Source: Chloroflexi bacterium RBG_13_51_18
Lineage (GTDB): Bacteria; Chloroflexota; Dehalococcoidia; Dehalococcoidales; RBG-16-60-22
Length of the DNA: 8,192 bases
NCBI GenBank assembly: GCA_001796495.1
Contig: MGMR01000047.1
Coordinates: forward strand, 1-8,192
Direction of reading: 5' to 3'
Shown: positions 6,290 through 8,192 of the stretch, one piece after another
Position numbering within the stretch: the stretch's first letter is position 1
Layout: each line of letters starts with the position of its first letter
Notes under the pieces: model-generated
Seen by the model: the letters and a program-made list of their open reading frames with translations, nothing else
Databases searched by the model: none
Told to the model about the DNA's origin: nothing
Position numbers and translations under genes: made by a program

Positions 6290-7178
6290 TTCGATATTTG
6301 AAGAGAAACTTGGCTCAAACGACTTTATCGTGACAACCGAGGTCGGACCTCCCAAAAGCGTGGACGTTTCGGAAATGGTGCACCACATTGAGTTGCTCAA
6401 AGATAAGGTTGACGCTATCAACATCACGGACCACCAGAGCTCCGTGATGCGCTTCCCTTCGATAGGCGGCTGCCTGGTAGTGAAGGAACTCGGCGGCGAA
6501 CCCATCCTGCAAATGACCTGCCGCGACCGAAACCGTCTGGCGCTGGAGGCGGAACTCCTGCTAGCTTACTCCAGAGGCATTACGAACGTGCTTTGTCTTA
6601 CCGGAGATTCCGTCGACGTGGGCGACCATAAAGAAGCCAAGCCCGTTTTCGACCTAGATTCTGTGCAATTGTTGAAAATGATAAGAACTCTGGAATCGGG
6701 GACAGACATGGGTGGCAATGAACTGAAGGCCGTTCCGCACTTCTGTATCGGAGCTACCGTCCATCCGGAAGCGGACTTCATTGAGCCACAGCTTATTAAA
6801 TTCGATAAGAAGGTCGCGGCCGGAGCGCAGTTTATGCAGACCCAGGGCATATTTGACCTGGCGAGTCTCCGGCGCTTTATGCAGTATGCCTCACAGTTCA
6901 AAATCAAAATCCTGGCGGGTATCATCGTCCTCTCGTCAGCCGGGATGGCCCGGTACATGAATAATAATGTCCCTGGCATCATTGTTTCTCAAGCTATTAT
7001 CGACGAGTTGGCGGCGGTGGAAAAAGGCAAGGGACTCCAGAAAGGAATCGAGATTGCCGCCAGGATGATTAAGACCATCAGGGAAGAAAACCTGTGTCAC
7101 GGTGTCCACATCATGGCGGTAGGCAACGAAAAGATAGTGCCCGATATTCTGGAGGCTGCCGAACTTGTTAACGCGTGA
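6282..7178 (+). CDS. metF: Methylene-tetrahydrofolate reductase
   Basis: This is a complete 298-residue single-domain MTHFR with the usual flavin TIM-barrel length. It catalyses reduction of 5,10-methylene-H4F to 5-methyl-H4F, the last step of the methyl branch of the Wood-Ljungdahl pathway, and also supplies methyl groups for methionine. Signature elements are TTEVGPPK (18-25), whose E20 corresponds to the catalytic Glu; NITDHQ (47-52); LQMTCRDRNR (76-85); LCLTGDS (104-110); GAQFMQTQGIFD (181-192); and GVHIMAVG (274-281). ATG 6282 overlaps the end of metV by eight bases, and AGGAGA at 6271-6276 sits at ideal spacing, so the two subunits are probably made in step. Short MTHFRs of this type beside MetV usually do not use NADH directly but receive electrons through the partner. 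That is known for acetogen MetFV and inferred here. Confidence 0.95.
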   Translation: MANSIFEEKLGSNDFIVTTEVGPPKSVDVSEMVHHIELLKDKVDAINITDHQSSVMRFPSIGGCLVVKELGGEPILQMTCRDRNRLALEAELLLAYSRGITNVLCLTGDSVDVGDHKEAKPVFDLDSVQLLKMIRTLESGTDMGGNELKAVPHFCIGATVHPEADFIEPQLIKFDKKVAAGAQFMQTQGIFDLASLRRFMQYASQFKIKILAGIIVLSSAGMARYMNNNVPGIIVSQAIIDELAAVEKGKGLQKGIEIAARMIKTIREENLCHGVHIMAVGNEKIVPDILEAAELVNA

Positions 7179-7253
7179 GTTTAAAGAACCTTTATCAAGT
7201 CATGTTCTGGGGCTATCCGGATCGTTTAATTCTAGGCAGGGAGGTAGGATGAA

Positions 7254-8111
7254 ATGAGTACCGATAGGGCAAAAAGATTGGCTAAATCTCCTAGGAAAAG
7301 GGAGAGTAAACCAAGGAAGAAGGAAAAAATCCTGATTATCGATGACGAACCTGCTTTTGTAGAAGCTTGCCGACGAATTTTAGAAGCCAAAGCCTACGAA
7401 GTAGTGACAGCATCGAGCGCAGCACAAGCCCAGGAGGTAACAAAAGTGGAACCGGCTCTCATTATTCTGGGTACACTAGCACCTGCCGGGCAAGCGTTCG
7501 CTATGTACCAGTGGCTAGGACAGCACCCGAGATATAAGGATATTCCATTATTAGTGATCGACGCCCGCTATGAGGAACGACCAATCAGAGGGTGGAGAAG
7601 ATTCGAGGGCATACAGGTGGATGGTGACGAATACCTGTTTAAACCGATCGAACCGGCCGCGCTAGTCCCCCGAATCAGGAGCTTAATCGAAGCATCTACC
7701 AGGAGAATAAGAGTACTCGTTGCCGATGACCATACTATGGTCAGAACCGGTATATGTTCGGTTCTTTCCTTGCAGAAGGACATGGAGGTAGTTGGCGAGG
7801 CTACTGATGGGCAAGATGCTTTCGATAAAGTGCTACGTCTTTTGCCGCACGTAGCATTGCTAGATATAGTCATGCCCGTAATGAGTGGTATAGAAGCAAC
7901 AAAACTCATAAGCAAGGAATGCCCGGAGACAAAGGTTTTAATTTTAACCCAATACGATGAGGAAGAAAATATGATTGTTGCCAAGCAATCGGGGGCATTC
8001 GGTTTTATTCCTAAGAAGGCCGCTAGCACGGAACTAATATCTGGCATAAGGTACGTAAGCCAGGGGAGATACTATCCGACTTCTTTTGCCGAACTAGTTA
8101 TCAACAAATAA
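7254..8111 (+). CDS. Tandem-receiver protein: degenerate receiver plus NarL-type receiver, no output domain
   Basis: The 285-residue protein starts with a strongly basic tail (residues 5-25, rich in Arg and Lys). The first receiver-like domain (about 25-147) keeps D30/D31 and K130 in LFKPIE. Its phospho-acceptor site reads IILGTLAP, with Gly73 where Asp belongs, so it should not be phosphorylated. The second receiver (about 151-285) is complete: D158/D159, D204 in LLDIVMP, T232 and K254. It aligns without gaps to the receiver encoded at 2622-3275, about half the positions being identical by eye. The protein ends where a LuxR-type helix-turn-helix would begin, and the DNA beyond does not encode one. 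It could be a phosphate sink, an adaptor or an anti-regulator for the upstream kinase. A GGAGG at 7240-7244 precedes ATG 7254. A Met-Lys-stop triplet set (ATGAAATGA from 7249) overlaps the start. The gene begins 75 bases after metF and may be co-transcribed. Confidence 0.87.
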   Translation: MSTDRAKRLAKSPRKRESKPRKKEKILIIDDEPAFVEACRRILEAKAYEVVTASSAAQAQEVTKVEPALIILGTLAPAGQAFAMYQWLGQHPRYKDIPLLVIDARYEERPIRGWRRFEGIQVDGDEYLFKPIEPAALVPRIRSLIEASTRRIRVLVADDHTMVRTGICSVLSLQKDMEVVGEATDGQDAFDKVLRLLPHVALLDIVMPVMSGIEATKLISKECPETKVLILTQYDEEENMIVAKQSGAFGFIPKKAASTELISGIRYVSQGRYYPTSFAELVINK

Positions 8112-8192
8112 ATTTAAGAGTCAACGCAACAGCTTTGCATTTTGATTATTTAGGCATCTGGGGCATAACCAAATCTCCCAATAACTTATTTA
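8112..8192. other. Gene-free end of window
   Basis: This is an AT-rich stretch after the tandem-receiver gene. The only structure seen is a 4-base stem GCAA/TTGC (8126-8138) followed by a T-rich tail, which is too weak to call a terminator. There is no start of a further gene. Confidence 0.5.

Noticed and set aside
5876..6505. 209-codon antisense frame across metV and metF
   Set aside because: It is opposite two confidently identified genes and has no recognisable features.
7179..7253. Separate promoter for the tandem-receiver gene
   Set aside because: TTTAAT at 7225-7230 resembles a -10 box but no -35 box fits. An 8-base palindrome ATCCGGAT at 7215-7222 was noted, but nothing supports a function.
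1..8192. CRISPR arrays, tRNA or rRNA genes, insertion sequences, selenocysteine readthrough
   Set aside because: No regularly spaced repeats, tRNA-like or rRNA sequence, transposase or in-frame TGA within a conserved domain was seen.

Overview
The window suggests a strictly anaerobic bacterium that uses the Wood-Ljungdahl (reductive acetyl-CoA) pathway. My best guess is a member of the Chloroflexota, class Dehalococcoidia. This is an inference from the MetV/MetF pair, the density of Fe-S proteins, the style of the NarL-type regulators and the frequent non-ATG starts. No taxonomic marker gene is present, so other anaerobes are possible. All seven genes that I accept lie on the + strand.

Left part (1-995): an AT-rich leader holds a near-consensus sigma-70 promoter with a perfect palindrome over its -10 box. 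It drives a lone small membrane protein of the isoprenylcysteine carboxyl methyltransferase (ICMT)-like family (252-830). A gene-free spacer of about 165 bases follows.

Signalling pair (996-3275): a soluble PAS-GAF sensor histidine kinase of the HisKA_3/NarX type is followed three bases later by a NarL/FixJ response regulator. The kinase PAS domain carries three conserved-looking cysteines, and its ATP-site N-box is unusual.

Methylene-tetrahydrofolate reductase operon (3498-7178): three tightly coupled genes, with a 4-base overlap and then an 8-base overlap. The first encodes a 703-residue fusion of a GltD/NfnB-like FAD- and NAD(P)H-binding oxidoreductase, a 2x[4Fe-4S] ferredoxin segment and an MvhD (hydrogenase delta subunit)-like domain. 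The second encodes MetV, a cysteine-rich MTHFR C-terminal-domain protein. The third encodes MetF. Together they look like a self-contained enzyme that passes electrons from NAD(P)H, or possibly by flavin-based bifurcation, through a chain of Fe-S clusters to reduce methylene-H4F to methyl-H4F. In Moorella the comparable input module is several separate subunits (HdrCBA-MvhD), and in Acetobacterium/Sporomusa it is RnfC2. Here it appears to be a single chain, which is the most interesting point of the window.

Right part (7254-8192): a two-receiver protein follows the operon. Its first receiver has lost the phospho-acceptor aspartate. Its second receiver closely resembles that of the upstream response regulator but has no DNA-binding domain. 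It may act as a phosphate sink or adaptor for the same kinase. Regulatory genes therefore flank the metabolic operon on both sides. The last 80 bases hold no recognisable gene.
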